A stretch of 64,000 nucleotides of DNA from Sinomicrobium sp. (GTDB taxonomy: Bacteria > Bacteroidota > Bacteroidia > Flavobacteriales > Flavobacteriaceae). The notes beneath the pieces are model-generated. The model saw only the letters and a list, made by a program, of their open reading frames with translations, was not told where the DNA came from and made no database searches. Shown in pieces: positions 1 to 8,831 of the stretch. Positions within the stretch are counted from its first letter, which is position 1; each line of letters begins with the position of its first letter. The stretch is taken from contig JAJUFH010000015.1 in assembly GCA_029266035.1 (NCBI GenBank), positions 1 through 64,000 of the forward strand. The letters are read 5' to 3'. The position numbers and the translations under genes are program-made.

Positions 1-630
1 GAATTTGATATTCAAGTAAACTCCGTAACCCGTTGCGCGGTCACGACCTTCCGAACCACCAGCGCCTACAGGCTTTCCGGTAACCACGTGAAGATTGCTA
101 GAACGCTCGTTGGGAGACTTGGTAGACATATAGGTGTCCAATATCCAAGCCATCGTCTGAGGGTTCGTATTCACATCGGGGGCAGGAATGTCCAGCTCAG
201 GTCCGATATTATCCCCAAGTGCATAGGTGAAACGACGTGTGATACGCTCCAATTCAGAAGCTGAATACTTAGACGGATCTAACTGTATCCCTCCTTTGGC
301 GCCTCCCAAGGGAAGTCCTGCCAATGAGGTCTTCCAAGTCATCCACATCGCCAAAGCTCGCGCAGCGTCGATATCTACAGTGGGGTGATAACGAAGTCCC
401 CCCTTATAAGGCCCTAAGGCATTGTTGTGCTGTACACGATAACCCGTAAATACCTCGACCTCTCCATTGTCCATCTTCACAGGAAAGTGAACCACCAACT
501 CGTTGTTGGTGATACCGAGTATCTTGCGAATATTCGAGTTCAACCCGATTATATCGGAGGCGTGATTAAACTGAAGCATCACATTGTCGAGCATACTTTG
601 CTTCTTTTCTTGTCCTTCTTTTGCAATCAT
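1..630 (-). CDS. Glu/Leu/Phe/Val dehydrogenase family, probable glutamate dehydrogenase (N-terminal 210 residues; 3' end cut by window)
   Basis: Reversible oxidative deamination of glutamate to 2-oxoglutarate and ammonia in the cytoplasm. The minus strand is open without a stop from the ATG at 628-630 (MIAKEGQEKK...) to the window edge, giving exactly 210 codons. The dimerisation/substrate domain is recognisable: GPYKGGLRYHP, the glycine-rich LGGAKGGI segment and PAPDVNTNPQTMAW are hallmarks of the family. The visible part ends near GRDRATGYGV, at the start of the nucleotide-binding domain, so NAD versus NADP preference cannot be judged. Family members are about 420-450 residues, so about half is present. 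An NtrC-type regulator lies immediately upstream, and a sigma-54-like site is seen at 838-854; the regulatory link is inference. Confidence 0.95.
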   Translation of the reverse strand, partial: MIAKEGQEKKQSMLDNVMLQFNHASDIIGLNSNIRKILGITNNELVVHFPVKMDNGEVEVFTGYRVQHNNALGPYKGGLRYHPTVDIDAARALAMWMTWKTSLAGLPLGGAKGGIQLDPSKYSASELERITRRFTYALGDNIGPELDIPAPDVNTNPQTMAWILDTYMSTKSPNERSSNLHVVTGKPVGAGGSEGRDRATGYGVYLNIKF

Positions 631-837
631 CGTTTTGTGTGTTGTGTTAATTTTCTGAATCAATACCTCAAAGCCGCGCTTACTGCTTTCGGAAATACTA
701 TACCGGAATCGTACTCACTGCACGACATCACTTCTGTCTTTTTTATGGTAAGTACACAGGAATCTGAATACCAGCAGTTAGAGCAAATGCTTTTACTGTA
801 TTTATCCATTGCATTTAGTGTTATTTGCATCGCTGTT

Positions 838-854
838 AAACAACTGATATGCCA
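838..854 (-). promoter_or_regulatory. Candidate sigma-54 (-24/-12) promoter for glutamate dehydrogenase
   Basis: Read on the minus strand the sequence is TGGCATATCAGTTGTTT. The established -24/-12 consensus is TGGCAC-N5-TTGC. The GG doublet is followed after exactly ten bases by GT where GC is expected, so the match is close but has a mismatch in the -12 element. The predicted start near 828 gives a leader of about 200 nt to the ATG at 630. The adjacent upstream gene encodes a sigma-54 activator, which makes the site plausible. By eye only. Confidence 0.35.
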
Positions 855-949
855 CAAAGGCGACCACAGTTGAAATTTTATCACAATTAATTGATTTAAA
901 GACAATTAAAAACAAAATTGTCATCAAGGGGTTTGGGGATTATTTCCTC

Positions 950-995
950 TATCGGGGAAAAATTACCCGCAAAATACACAGTTTATCGGGGAAAA
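950..995. repeat. Two direct copies of TATCGGGGAAAA, possible activator-binding sites
   Basis: Identical 12-mers at 950-961 and 984-995, starts 34 bp apart, about three helical turns. They lie about 120-170 bp upstream of the predicted sigma-54 start point for glutamate dehydrogenase, the usual distance for enhancer sites of NtrC-type proteins. The copies are direct rather than dyad-symmetric, which is less typical. The function is inference. Confidence 0.4.
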
Positions 996-1043
996 GCTCT
1001 CCTTATTGTGTATGCTTGTAGTAGCCTTAAAGTCTTATTTCTT

Positions 1044-2372
1044 TCACAACAACTTGTTTCGGAGTGTTTTGCGATCTATCCCGAGAATTTCTGAGGCTTT
1101 GGTCTTATTGTTGTTCACTGCCAGAAGCACTTTTCGGATATATTGTTTTTCCATTTCGGCCAGGGGGATAAAGTCTTTTTCCTCTTCAAAATCGATGCGG
1201 AATTTGAGGTGATCGGGAATGTCTTTCAGTCCGATATGTCCGTCACACATTATCACGGCTCTTTGTATTATATTTTCCAGCTCTCTTATATTTCCCGGCC
1301 AGTCGTATCTCATCAGCACTTCTAGGGCTTCCGGACTTATAGACAGGGGTTGATTTTTGTATTCCAATCCGTACTTTCTCGTGTATTGTTCGGTGAGCAA
1401 GGGAATGTCCGATTTTCTATGTCTCAGTGGAGGGACAGCTATTTCTACTACGGTGAGTCTGTAGTACAAATCTTCTCTGAATTTCTGTTGTCGTACCAGG
1501 GCTTTCAAATCGCTGTTTGTAGCTGCGATTACTCTCAGATCTATTTTTTGCGGCTTTCTCGAGCCTACTCCCATAATCTCTCTTTCTTGCAGCACTCTGA
1601 GCAGTCCGTTCTGCACTGCCGCCGAAGCATTGCCTATCTCATCTAAGAAAATGGTACCCTTATCTGCGGCCTGAAACAGGCCCATACGATTTTCTACAGC
1701 TCCTGTAAAAGCACCTTTCTCATAGCCAAAAAGTTCGGCTTCCAGCAAATTTTCTGGTATAGCTCCGCAGTTTACCGCGATAAAAGGTGCTCTAGAAAAC
1801 TTTCCACTGTAGTGAATAGCTCTGGCAATAAGCTCTTTTCCGGTACCGCTTTCGCCATCGATAAGAATAGTTGCTTTATTGTCTTTTACTCTGCTTATAA
1901 TATCCTTTACGCGCTCTAGAGCTTCGGAAGTACCGGTGAGCTCACTGTACAAGTTATCCGATTTTTTATCGGCAAATCGATCTTTGTCACCTGCATCTGC
2001 AGTACTTTTAAGAGATTTTTGCACTGCCGCCCTCAACTCTTCACCTGTAAAGGGTTTTATCAGATAGTCTACAACACCTGACTTACCGATATTGAGGGCA
2101 TTTTTTGTCGATATATAACCTGTAACTACCAGTACAGGCATGTCAGGATAGTGCTCGGAAGCGTAACGAATAAGCTGAAAACCGTCTACTTCGGGCATTT
2201 TAAGATCGGTTACCAACAGGTCTATTTCAGTATCTCTTAAAATGGAAACGGCTTCTTTTACCGACACTGCCTTATATGTGTGATACTGCATATGTTGCAA
2301 TTGCCGCTGCACCAGTTCGAGAATATGAATATCGTCGTCTACTATTAGTATGTTTTCTCTGTGATATCTCAT
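1044..2372 (-). CDS. Sigma-54-dependent response regulator, NtrC family
   Basis: A 442-residue transcription activator with the three classic parts. The receiver domain covers about residues 5-125, with the phosphoacceptor Asp56 in LLVTDLKMP and the conserved Lys106. The AAA+ sigma-54 interaction domain follows, with Walker A GESGTGKE (173-180), the sigma-54 contact loop GAFTGA (220-225) and Walker B IFLDEIG (241-247). A Fis-type helix-turn-helix (NKTKASEILGIDRKTLRNKL) ends the protein. The gene begins 2 bp after the kinase gene, so the two are surely co-transcribed and form a two-component pair. Likely targets include genes with -24/-12 promoters; the nearest candidate is glutamate dehydrogenase just downstream. 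The exact signal is unknown. Confidence 0.95.
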   Translation of the reverse strand: MRYHRENILIVDDDIHILELVQRQLQHMQYHTYKAVSVKEAVSILRDTEIDLLVTDLKMPEVDGFQLIRYASEHYPDMPVLVVTGYISTKNALNIGKSGVVDYLIKPFTGEELRAAVQKSLKSTADAGDKDRFADKKSDNLYSELTGTSEALERVKDIISRVKDNKATILIDGESGTGKELIARAIHYSGKFSRAPFIAVNCGAIPENLLEAELFGYEKGAFTGAVENRMGLFQAADKGTIFLDEIGNASAAVQNGLLRVLQEREIMGVGSRKPQKIDLRVIAATNSDLKALVRQQKFREDLYYRLTVVEIAVPPLRHRKSDIPLLTEQYTRKYGLEYKNQPLSISPEALEVLMRYDWPGNIRELENIIQRAVIMCDGHIGLKDIPDHLKFRIDFEEEKDFIPLAEMEKQYIRKVLLAVNNNKTKASEILGIDRKTLRNKLL

Positions 2373-2374
2373 GA

Positions 2375-3463
2375 CTACTGTTTTGGAAATTTGACCGTAA
2401 AAACGGCTCCTCCTCCCCTTCCTTTTCTATATGCGATTTGTCCTTTGTGTCCTACAATGATACCGTGCACCACGCTGAGTCCCAAGCCCGTGCCTTCACC
2501 GGTGGGTTTTGTAGTAAAAAACGGATCGAATACTTTGTCGCCTACTTCTTCGGGGATACCCGGCCCCTGGTCGGTAACAGCTATGGTAATTTCTCGCCTT
2601 CCCTCTTTTACCTCAACAGTGATTTTTCCTCCTTCGGGCGAGTAGTATACCGCATTCATAATCAGGTTGAACAGCACCTGAGTCATCTGAATCTCATCGG
2701 CCTTAACTCCTGTGTTGTCACTGCCAAAACGCAGTTGACAGTGTAAATTTTTATCGCTAAAAGAGGGTTTTAAAAGTTGCAATACATGTTGCACCACCGG
2801 TTTTAAAGGTACTACTTTGCGAGTTTGAGGTACCTCACAGGTGAAAAACATCAATTTTTTGACTACTTCTCTACAAAAAATGGCACTTTCTCTAATTTTT
2901 GCCAGATCTTCGGCCTCTTCTCTGTTTCCCATACGGTCGCCCAACAATTCTGAAAAACCGAGTATATTGGTAAGTGGTGTATTGAGTTCATGCGCTATTC
3001 CGGCGGTAATCTCTCCCATTATACTGAGTCGATCGGCTCGTTCCATCTGCCTTTTAATAGAAAGTTCACTCTCCCTGATTTTTTTCCTTTCCATCAGGTT
3101 TCCCACCTCCAGAGCAACATTGCTCAACAATTGCTTCTCCTCCTCCAAAAAGTCGGAAACACTGTATTTTTCGGCTGGATATGCCACCTCTATAAATCCT
3201 TCTCGCTTGTTGAAAACCTGAATATCTGCGCGAATAGACACCCATTGGTCCGCTTCGGGAAAACTGCCATAGCTGTAGGCTTCGAGCTGCAGAAACACTC
3301 GGGCATCTTGCTCGTACAACCAAGCCTTGCTCAAACAGCGCACTATGGCTTCGAGCGATAGTTCGGGGTGGTCGTAGTCACAATTCACTATAATCGAGGT
3401 CACTTCATACAAGCAACCGAGCTCTTTTATACGTTCTCTGAGTTTGTCTTCTGCTGTTTCCAT
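2375..3463 (-). CDS. Soluble sensor histidine kinase, partner of the NtrC-type regulator
   Basis: About 362 residues starting at METAEDKLRERIKELG. The frame is open further upstream to 3589, but that extension (MFTSLSSGHKYG...) looks non-coding, so the ATG at 3461-3463 is preferred. No transmembrane segment is evident; the kinase is probably cytoplasmic. The first 160 residues form an unassigned sensor region opening with a coiled-coil-like stretch. The dimerisation domain carries the H-box GIAHELNTPLTNILGFSELL. The ATPase domain has an N-box (NLIMNAVYYSPEGG), G1 (DQGPGIPEEV), the F-box (PFFTTKPTGEGTGLGL) and an intact G2. It phosphorylates the regulator encoded 2 bp downstream. The signal cannot be deduced from sequence. 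Confidence 0.92.
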   Translation of the reverse strand: METAEDKLRERIKELGCLYEVTSIIVNCDYDHPELSLEAIVRCLSKAWLYEQDARVFLQLEAYSYGSFPEADQWVSIRADIQVFNKREGFIEVAYPAEKYSVSDFLEEEKQLLSNVALEVGNLMERKKIRESELSIKRQMERADRLSIMGEITAGIAHELNTPLTNILGFSELLGDRMGNREEAEDLAKIRESAIFCREVVKKLMFFTCEVPQTRKVVPLKPVVQHVLQLLKPSFSDKNLHCQLRFGSDNTGVKADEIQMTQVLFNLIMNAVYYSPEGGKITVEVKEGRREITIAVTDQGPGIPEEVGDKVFDPFFTTKPTGEGTGLGLSVVHGIIVGHKGQIAYRKGRGGGAVFTVKFPKQ

Positions 3464-3688
3464 ATCCGTACTGTCGCGATCTTCCAAAGGTAAGATTTTT
3501 AAACATTGACCGCCATATCTGTGCAAGTATTCCCGGCTACCCCATAGAGAAGTACCATATTTATGTCCACTCGAAAGGGATGTAAACAAGTTTCCCTCAC
3601 CTAGTAGTTAGGTACAATATAAAAACTGCAAACGAACACCAATTCATCCGACTTAAATTTTAGTTTCTAGAAAAAAATTGATTAAAAA

Positions 3689-3720
3689 TTTGCGAAACCA
3701 AAAAGTTGCATATATATTTG
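3689..3720 (+). promoter_or_regulatory. Bacteroidota-type promoter of the arsR-like operon
   Basis: TTTG at 3689-3692, a 20-base spacer, then TATATTTG at 3713-3720, an exact match to the Bacteroidota -33/-7 pattern (TTTG, TAnnTTTG). The ATG of the first gene at 3754 is about 30 nt downstream of the expected start point. Confidence 0.65.
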
Positions 3721-3753
3721 CAACCAATAGGTTTCTTAATTTATGACATTAAA

Positions 3754-4080
3754 ATGAGAAGAGATGTTTTTCAGGCCATCGCAGATCCGACAAGACGGGC
3801 GATTATTGCACTCATAGCGTTGCAGGCGATGACACCTAACGCCATTGCTGAGAATTTTGACATAACCAGACAAGCTGTTTCCAAACATCTTCGCATTTTA
3901 ACCGAATGCGAATTGGTAATTCAAAAACAAAAAGGCAGAGAAATCTATTACTCCCTTGAGATCGAAAAAATCAAAGAAATTGATAAATGGTTGGAACAGT
4001 TCAGAAAAATCTGGGAAAACCGCTTTGACCAACTAGACAATTTATTATTAACACTTAAAAACAAGAAAGATGAAAAATAA
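3754..4080 (+). CDS. ArsR-type winged-helix transcriptional repressor
   Basis: A 108-residue DNA-binding protein of the ArsR superfamily. It begins [18 protein letters not shown], the typical opening helix of the ArsR branch that pairs with AHSA1/SRPBCC genes. The recognition helix lies in [21 protein letters not shown]. No metal-binding Cys pair (CxC) is present, so a metal-independent signal is likely. The frame is open from 3706, but residues before the ATG at 3754 overlap the promoter. It overlaps the following SRPBCC gene by 11 bp, so the two are translationally coupled. It probably represses its own three-gene operon; this is inference from the family. Confidence 0.9.
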   Translation: MRRDVFQAIADPTRRAIIALIALQAMTPNAIAENFDITRQAVSKHLRILTECELVIQKQKGREIYYSLEIEKIKEIDKWLEQFRKIWENRFDQLDNLLLTLKNKKDEK

Positions 4081-4564
4081 TTTGTTATTCGACTTTACAG
4101 TTGATAAAAAGACAAGCACTGTTTTCGTAAACCGAGAGTTTGATGCAGACCAACCAACGGTCTGGGATGCTTTTACAAAACAGGAAATGCTAGACCAATG
4201 GTGGGCGCCACAACCGTGGAAATCAAAAACAAAGTATATGAACTTTGAAGAAGGCGGACGAAGATTTTACGCAATGGTTAGTCCCGAAGGTGAGGAACAT
4301 TGGTCAATTCAGGACTTTACCTCCATTACGCCTAAAGACAATTTTCAGTTCACAGACATATTTGCCGACAAGGACGAAAACATCAATGAACAAATGCCAT
4401 CGACCCAATGGAACTTGGACTTTAGCGAGCTTGACGGAATTACAACGGTTAAAATTTACATCAAACACGCAAAACTTGAAGATCTCGAAATGCACATACA
4501 AATGGGCTTCAAAGAAGGATTTACAATGACTTTAAACCATTTGGCAGAACTATTAACCGATTAA
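4070..4564 (+). CDS. SRPBCC domain protein (AHSA1-like)
   Basis: A 164-residue protein of the START/Bet v1-like SRPBCC fold. The family opening is clear: residues 18-60 read [17 protein letters not shown] followed by [11 protein letters not shown], the usual beta strand, helix and W-x-P turn. The C-terminal helix ([22 protein letters not shown]) closes the hydrophobic ligand cavity. The native ligand is unknown. It overlaps the ArsR-type repressor by 11 bp and is followed 11 bp later by the DoxX-like gene. The repressor/SRPBCC pairing is common in bacteria, and the repressor may respond to a small molecule bound or removed by this protein. Confidence 0.9.
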   Translation: MKNNLLFDFTVDKKTSTVFVNREFDADQPTVWDAFTKQEMLDQWWAPQPWKSKTKYMNFEEGGRRFYAMVSPEGEEHWSIQDFTSITPKDNFQFTDIFADKDENINEQMPSTQWNLDFSELDGITTVKIYIKHAKLEDLEMHIQMGFKEGFTMTLNHLAELLTD

Positions 4565-4575
4565 AAACACAACCA

Positions 4576-4950
4576 ATGAAGAAGAACAAAATCATATTTT
4601 GGGCTGCTACAATTATTATAGCACTTTGGGAAGCTGTGATGCCTATGAGCACTTGGATTTTCGCAGCGGAGTATATGACTATCGGAACAAAAGCATTGGG
4701 CTATCCCGATTATTTTGCATACTCATTGGCAATAGCAAAAGTTCTTGGTGTAATTGCGATCATCTACCCGAAAACACCTAAAAAGCTGAAAGAATGGGCA
4801 TATTCAGGCCTCTCATTTACACTTATTTTTGCCTTCATCAGTCATGCCTGTGTAGATAAAAACATCGGATATATGATTATGCCATTAGCATTCTTAGCCA
4901 TATTGGCACTATCCTACTATTACAACGACAAAATTCAAACAGCAAGCTAA
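4576..4950 (+). CDS. DoxX-like family integral membrane protein
   Basis: A 124-residue protein with four predicted membrane helices (about residues 5-27, 46-65, 73-92 and 97-117). The region TKALGYPDYFAYSLAIAKVLGVIAIIYP with conserved Gly, Pro and Lys residues is the DoxX-like signature. The biochemical role of this family is not established; relatives are linked to quinone or redox processes. It is the last gene of the three-gene operon with the ArsR-type repressor and the SRPBCC protein. An intrinsic terminator follows at 5000-5030. Confidence 0.85.
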   Translation: MKKNKIIFWAATIIIALWEAVMPMSTWIFAAEYMTIGTKALGYPDYFAYSLAIAKVLGVIAIIYPKTPKKLKEWAYSGLSFTLIFAFISHACVDKNIGYMIMPLAFLAILALSYYYNDKIQTAS

Positions 4951-4995
4951 AATGGGCTCCCAAAAATGGTAAAACAAAATACTCTCTGTATTCAA

Positions 4996-5036
4996 CAAAA
5001 AAATCCTGTCTCATCAAGAAACAGGATTTTACTTTT
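4996..5036. terminator. Bidirectional intrinsic terminator
   Basis: Arms AAAATCCTGT (5000-5009) and ACAGGATTTT (5021-5030) with T-rich flanks on both strands. It serves the DoxX-like operon on the plus strand and tRNA-Gln on the minus strand. Confidence 0.8.
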
Positions 5037-5043
5037 TGGCAGT

Positions 5044-5114
5044 TGGCCTACAAGGACTCGAACCTTGAACGACTGAACCAAAATCAGCTGTGTTACCAAT
5101 TACACCATAGGCCA
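5044..5114 (-). tRNA. tRNA-Gln (anticodon UUG)
   Basis: A 71-nt cloverleaf on the minus strand without encoded CCA. The acceptor arms TGGCCTA and TAGGCCA pair perfectly. The D stem is GTGT/ACAC, the anticodon stem GCTGA/TCAGT encloses loop TTTTGGT with anticodon UUG, and the T arm is CAAGG-TTCGAGT-CCTTG. UUG reads glutamine codons CAA and CAG. Confidence 0.95.
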
Positions 5115-5131
5115 GTGCTTTATTGCGGATG

Positions 5132-5162
5132 CAAATTTACAACAAACTTTGACCTGCACAAA
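5132..5162 (-). promoter_or_regulatory. Promoter of tRNA-Gln
   Basis: On the minus strand TTTG (5162-5159), a 19-base spacer and TAAATTTG (5139-5132) match the Bacteroidota -33/-7 pattern. The mature tRNA 5' end at 5114 lies 17 nt beyond the -7 element. Confidence 0.7.
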
Positions 5163-5361
5163 TAAATTTTAATCTTTTTAGGGGTACTTTCACTGAGAAC
5201 TTATACCTGTTCTTCTCAACGATTTGTATGTAGCTGATTTTCTGTCTAGATTTTCTATAAAGGAGACTAATTACATCCCAAAAAAGTATTTAAGTTTCTT
5301 TTAAACCTACTTCTATCTACCGAATTATTATTAAATTCGCCTTTTCACTGAAAGACAAAGC

Positions 5362-8300
5362 ATGACAACAGACGTATTTAAACGATGGGACATCATTACA
5401 GGGTGGGTGGTATTTGCCATTGCATTGCTCACATATAGCCTCACCGTAGAGCCCACAGTAAGCTTTTGGGACTGTGGAGAATACATTTCTACTTCGGCCA
5501 GACTCGAGGTAGGACACCCTCCCGGAGCCCCTCTGTTTCAAATGCTGGGTGCTTTTTTTGCCATGTTTGCTATTAGCACAGAATACACTGCACTTATGGT
5601 AAACTTTATGTCTGTATTGTCGAGTGCGTTTACCATATTATTGATGTTCTGGATTATCACCAATCTCGTTCGAAAAATGGCGATTCAGGGAGGTGAAATA
5701 TCACGTCCTTCTGCTATTGCCATTCTCGGAAGTGGTGTGGTAGGAGCACTTGCCTATACGTTTTCTGATAGTTTCTGGTTTAATGCCGTAGAAGCCGAGG
5801 TCTACGCCATGGCCAGCTTGTTGATGTGCCTGCAATTATGGCTCGGACTAAAATGGGTTGACAATTTGGACAGTCCGAGAGGAAACCGATGGCTCATACT
5901 GATCGCTCTGGTTATCGGACTCACTTTTGGGGTGCAGTTTATGGGCTTCCTCGCTATTCCTACTATAGGCTTGTTGTACTACTTTAAAAGGTATAAAACC
6001 ACCACCGTAAAAAACTTTCTACTGGCCAATATTGCCGTAGTTGCTCTCTTGTTAGTGATCTATAAATTCTCGCTGACCTATGTATTAAAACTGTTTGGGT
6101 GGAGCGAGATTTTCTTTGTAAACACCATAGGTCTTCCGTTTAATTCGGGCACCATTATCATGATGCTCGTCTTTGTCGCAGTTTTTTATTTTGCGCTGCA
6201 CTATACCCGCAAAAAGGGACTTTACAACTACAATACTATTACGCTCTGCCTGCTCTTTATGTTTATCGGATTTTCGTCTTGGCTTATGCTCCCTATAAGA
6301 GCCAATGCCCATACTCCCATCAATGAAAACGATCCTGCAGATGCCCGTGCGCTACTGGCCTATTACAACAGAGAACAATACCCTGGCGTAGACAGCCCAG
6401 TATACGGCGCCATGTACTCTGATATGTTTGCCGGACAAGATGCCTTAAACCCATACAAAGACGACAAACCGAAATACGAACAGGACAAAGAATCTGGAAA
6501 ATACATAGTAGTAAACAATTACAAAGAAGCGCTGCCCAATCCGAACAGCAATCACGTGGGAATCTTTCCCAGAATGTGGAGCTCAGATCACGCCGCCAAC
6601 TATATGAGGCTCACGCGACCATTAGATTTTAGCATCAAACCGGAATACAGCTCTAACGGCGAACTCAAAAATGCCGTGAGCCGTTTCAGAAATGATTTTG
6701 CTGCAGGGAATATAGACGAAGACGGATACGTTCAATTCTTACAGCAATTTGGCAGCTATATAGACGTACAACCCCCGTCTTTGGCAGACAATATCAGCTT
6801 TATGCTCCGCTATCAGTTCGGCTATATGTACTGGCGATATTTTATGTGGAACTTTGTCGGTCGCCAAGACGATATTCAGGGTAAGATGGACAATCACGGC
6901 AACTGGCTTAGCGGAATCAAATTTATAGACGAGTGGCATTTGGGTCCGCAAGACAACTTGCCTTCCGATGTGCTCAACAACAAGGGCAGAAATACGTACT
7001 ACTTCTTGCCGCTTATTCTCGGTATCATCGGCATCGTTTTTCAAATAAGGAGGAACCCTCAACAATTTTGGGCGCTTTTTGTATTCTTTATGTTTACGGG
7101 TATCGCCATACAGTTTTACACCAACGTAAGACCCTTTGAGCCGAGAGAACGCGATTACTCCCTCGTAGGCTCGTTCTTTATCTTTGCACTTTGGATAGGA
7201 ATTGGAGTGTTTGCGCTGTATGAGGGATTAAAAAAATACTTGAGTCCCAAAATAGTAGCCCCCGCTACAGCAGTAATATGTCTACTTGCTGTACCCCTCG
7301 TTATGGCCAGGCAAAACTGGGACGACCACGATCGCTCCGACAAATACACCGCCGAAGCTATAGCGCGAAATTACCTCAACTCCATACAGGAAGATGCAGG
7401 AGCCATTATATTCTCTATAGGTGACAACGATACTTTTGGACTGTGGTACATACAGGAAATTGAAGGGCACCGCACCGATGTGAGAGTGATCAATTCGAGT
7501 CTCTTTGCCACCGACTGGTATATCGATCAGATGAAACGGCAAGCGTATGAGAGCGACCCTATACCTTCTCAGTTAGAACACTCACAGTACGCTTATGGGG
7601 TGCGAGATGCGATATACTATCAGGAACTCACCGACGAGCGTTGGGATATCAAGAGGTGGATGAACTGGGTGTCTCTAACTAATGGCAACAATACTATAGG
7701 TAAGCTCATCGAAAGACAAGGGGGAGACCTCAATCAATATCCCGAAAACACCAAGAGCACTATTTTTTACCCCACCAACAAAATCAGAGTTCCCGTCAAC
7801 AAAGAAAACGTGTTGAAAAGCGGACTTGTCAAGGAAAAAGACAGCGCACTTATTGTCGATTATATCGATATAGACCTCCCGAAAAGCGCTATAGGTAAAA
7901 ACAGGATGATGATGCTCGATATCTTGGCCAATAACGATTGGAAAAGACCTATATACTTTACCGGAGGAAGTTTTTCTGCAGCCGAGTATCTCTGGATGAA
8001 AGACTATCTGCAGCTGGACGGCATGGTATACAAACTGGTTCCTATAAAAACTCCGGTACCTCAAGGCAGCTTTGAAATGGGTAGAATAGACAGCGAGTTG
8101 ATGTACGATATTGTCAAGAAATGGGATTGGGGTAATTCGGGATCTCCCGATATATACCACGATCCGGAAACGCGTAAAAACAGCATTTCTTACAGAAGCA
8201 ATATGGCGCGTTTGGTAGAGACTTTGCTGGAGGAAGGAAAAGAAGAAAAGGCCAAGGAAATTATAGATTTGGTTATGGACAAGTTCCCTTTTGAATACTA

Positions 8301-8685
8301 TGGATACTATGTTTTCCTCGAACCTTTTGTAGATGGGTACTACAAAACTGGACAGATGGAAAAAGCGAGAGCACTCTTCCTTCAAATTGCCGGAAAGTAT
8401 CAGGAGCAACTGTCTTACTACCTGTCTTCTGGAAGTGCGTATACCGCTCAAGAGAATGTTATATACGACGTACAACGCTATCGAAGTACTTTAGATGTCG
8501 TGGTGCGAAACGACAATGAGGAATTCGGCAAAAAGCAGACAGAGATATTTAACAATTACCTAGACCGCTTTGAGCAACAATACAACACTCCTACCTATTC
8601 GGAAGACAGTATACCCGATACAGGAGAAGAGGATACCGTACCGCAAGAAGGGATAATACCACAGGATTCTGTAGCAGTGCAATAA
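5362..8685 (+). CDS. DUF2723 polytopic membrane protein, TMEM260-like probable protein O-mannosyltransferase
   Basis: An 1107-residue protein with about ten or more hydrophobic helices in residues 12-340 and 530-670, then a large soluble C-terminal region. The DUF2723 signature near the N-terminus contains W36-D37-C38-G39-E40, an acidic motif placed like the catalytic loop of GT-C glycosyltransferases. The family shares PF11028 with human TMEM260, described as a protein O-mannosyltransferase, so transfer of a lipid-linked sugar to secreted proteins is plausible but not shown here. The C-terminal third contains TPR-like helices (EEGKEEKAKEIIDLVMDKFP, TGQMEKARALFLQIAGKY) and an acidic, proline-containing tail. 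It is transcribed alone, with mscL about 150 bp downstream. Membrane and family assignment are firm, the activity is inference. Confidence 0.85.
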   Translation: MTTDVFKRWDIITGWVVFAIALLTYSLTVEPTVSFWDCGEYISTSARLEVGHPPGAPLFQMLGAFFAMFAISTEYTALMVNFMSVLSSAFTILLMFWIITNLVRKMAIQGGEISRPSAIAILGSGVVGALAYTFSDSFWFNAVEAEVYAMASLLMCLQLWLGLKWVDNLDSPRGNRWLILIALVIGLTFGVQFMGFLAIPTIGLLYYFKRYKTTTVKNFLLANIAVVALLLVIYKFSLTYVLKLFGWSEIFFVNTIGLPFNSGTIIMMLVFVAVFYFALHYTRKKGLYNYNTITLCLLFMFIGFSSWLMLPIRANAHTPINENDPADARALLAYYNREQYPGVDSPVYGAMYSDMFAGQDALNPYKDDKPKYEQDKESGKYIVVNNYKEALPNPNSNHVGIFPRMWSSDHAANYMRLTRPLDFSIKPEYSSNGELKNAVSRFRNDFAAGNIDEDGYVQFLQQFGSYIDVQPPSLADNISFMLRYQFGYMYWRYFMWNFVGRQDDIQGKMDNHGNWLSGIKFIDEWHLGPQDNLPSDVLNNKGRNTYYFLPLILGIIGIVFQIRRNPQQFWALFVFFMFTGIAIQFYTNVRPFEPRERDYSLVGSFFIFALWIGIGVFALYEGLKKYLSPKIVAPATAVICLLAVPLVMARQNWDDHDRSDKYTAEAIARNYLNSIQEDAGAIIFSIGDNDTFGLWYIQEIEGHRTDVRVINSSLFATDWYIDQMKRQAYESDPIPSQLEHSQYAYGVRDAIYYQELTDERWDIKRWMNWVSLTNGNNTIGKLIERQGGDLNQYPENTKSTIFYPTNKIRVPVNKENVLKSGLVKEKDSALIVDYIDIDLPKSAIGKNRMMMLDILANNDWKRPIYFTGGSFSAAEYLWMKDYLQLDGMVYKLVPIKTPVPQGSFEMGRIDSELMYDIVKKWDWGNSGSPDIYHDPETRKNSISYRSNMARLVETLLEEGKEEKAKEIIDLVMDKFPFEYYGYYVFLEPFVDGYYKTGQMEKARALFLQIAGKYQEQLSYYLSSGSAYTAQENVIYDVQRYRSTLDVVVRNDNEEFGKKQTEIFNNYLDRFEQQYNTPTYSEDSIPDTGEEDTVPQEGIIPQDSVAVQ

Positions 8686-8831
8686 GGTTTAAAAAAATTA
8701 GCTCGTGAAAATACTTTTTTTGTAAATTGGGCTTCAAACTCCATACAGACTCTTGCGAAATCAAGTAATTGTAAGAAGGAGTTATACAACTGATTATTAA
8801 TATATTTATTCATTTTATACCATCTGAAACT

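Larger units (their letters stand above)
631..1043. other. Intergenic region between the NtrC-type regulator and glutamate dehydrogenase
   Basis: No convincing gene in 413 bases. Short open frames on both strands here are AT-rich, lack family resemblance and overlap the dehydrogenase leader. The region contains a sigma-54-like promoter (838-854, minus strand) and two direct copies of a 12-base sequence (950-995), described separately. It probably acts as the control region of the dehydrogenase gene. Confidence 0.6.

Noticed and set aside
660-905. Open frame of 81 codons upstream of glutamate dehydrogenase
   Set aside because: Overlaps the predicted leader and sigma-54-like region, no similarity recognised, cysteine-rich random-looking sequence.
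7675-8475. Open frame of 266 codons on the minus strand inside the DUF2723 gene
   Set aside because: Antisense shadow without domains; the plus strand encodes the conserved C-terminal TPR-like region.
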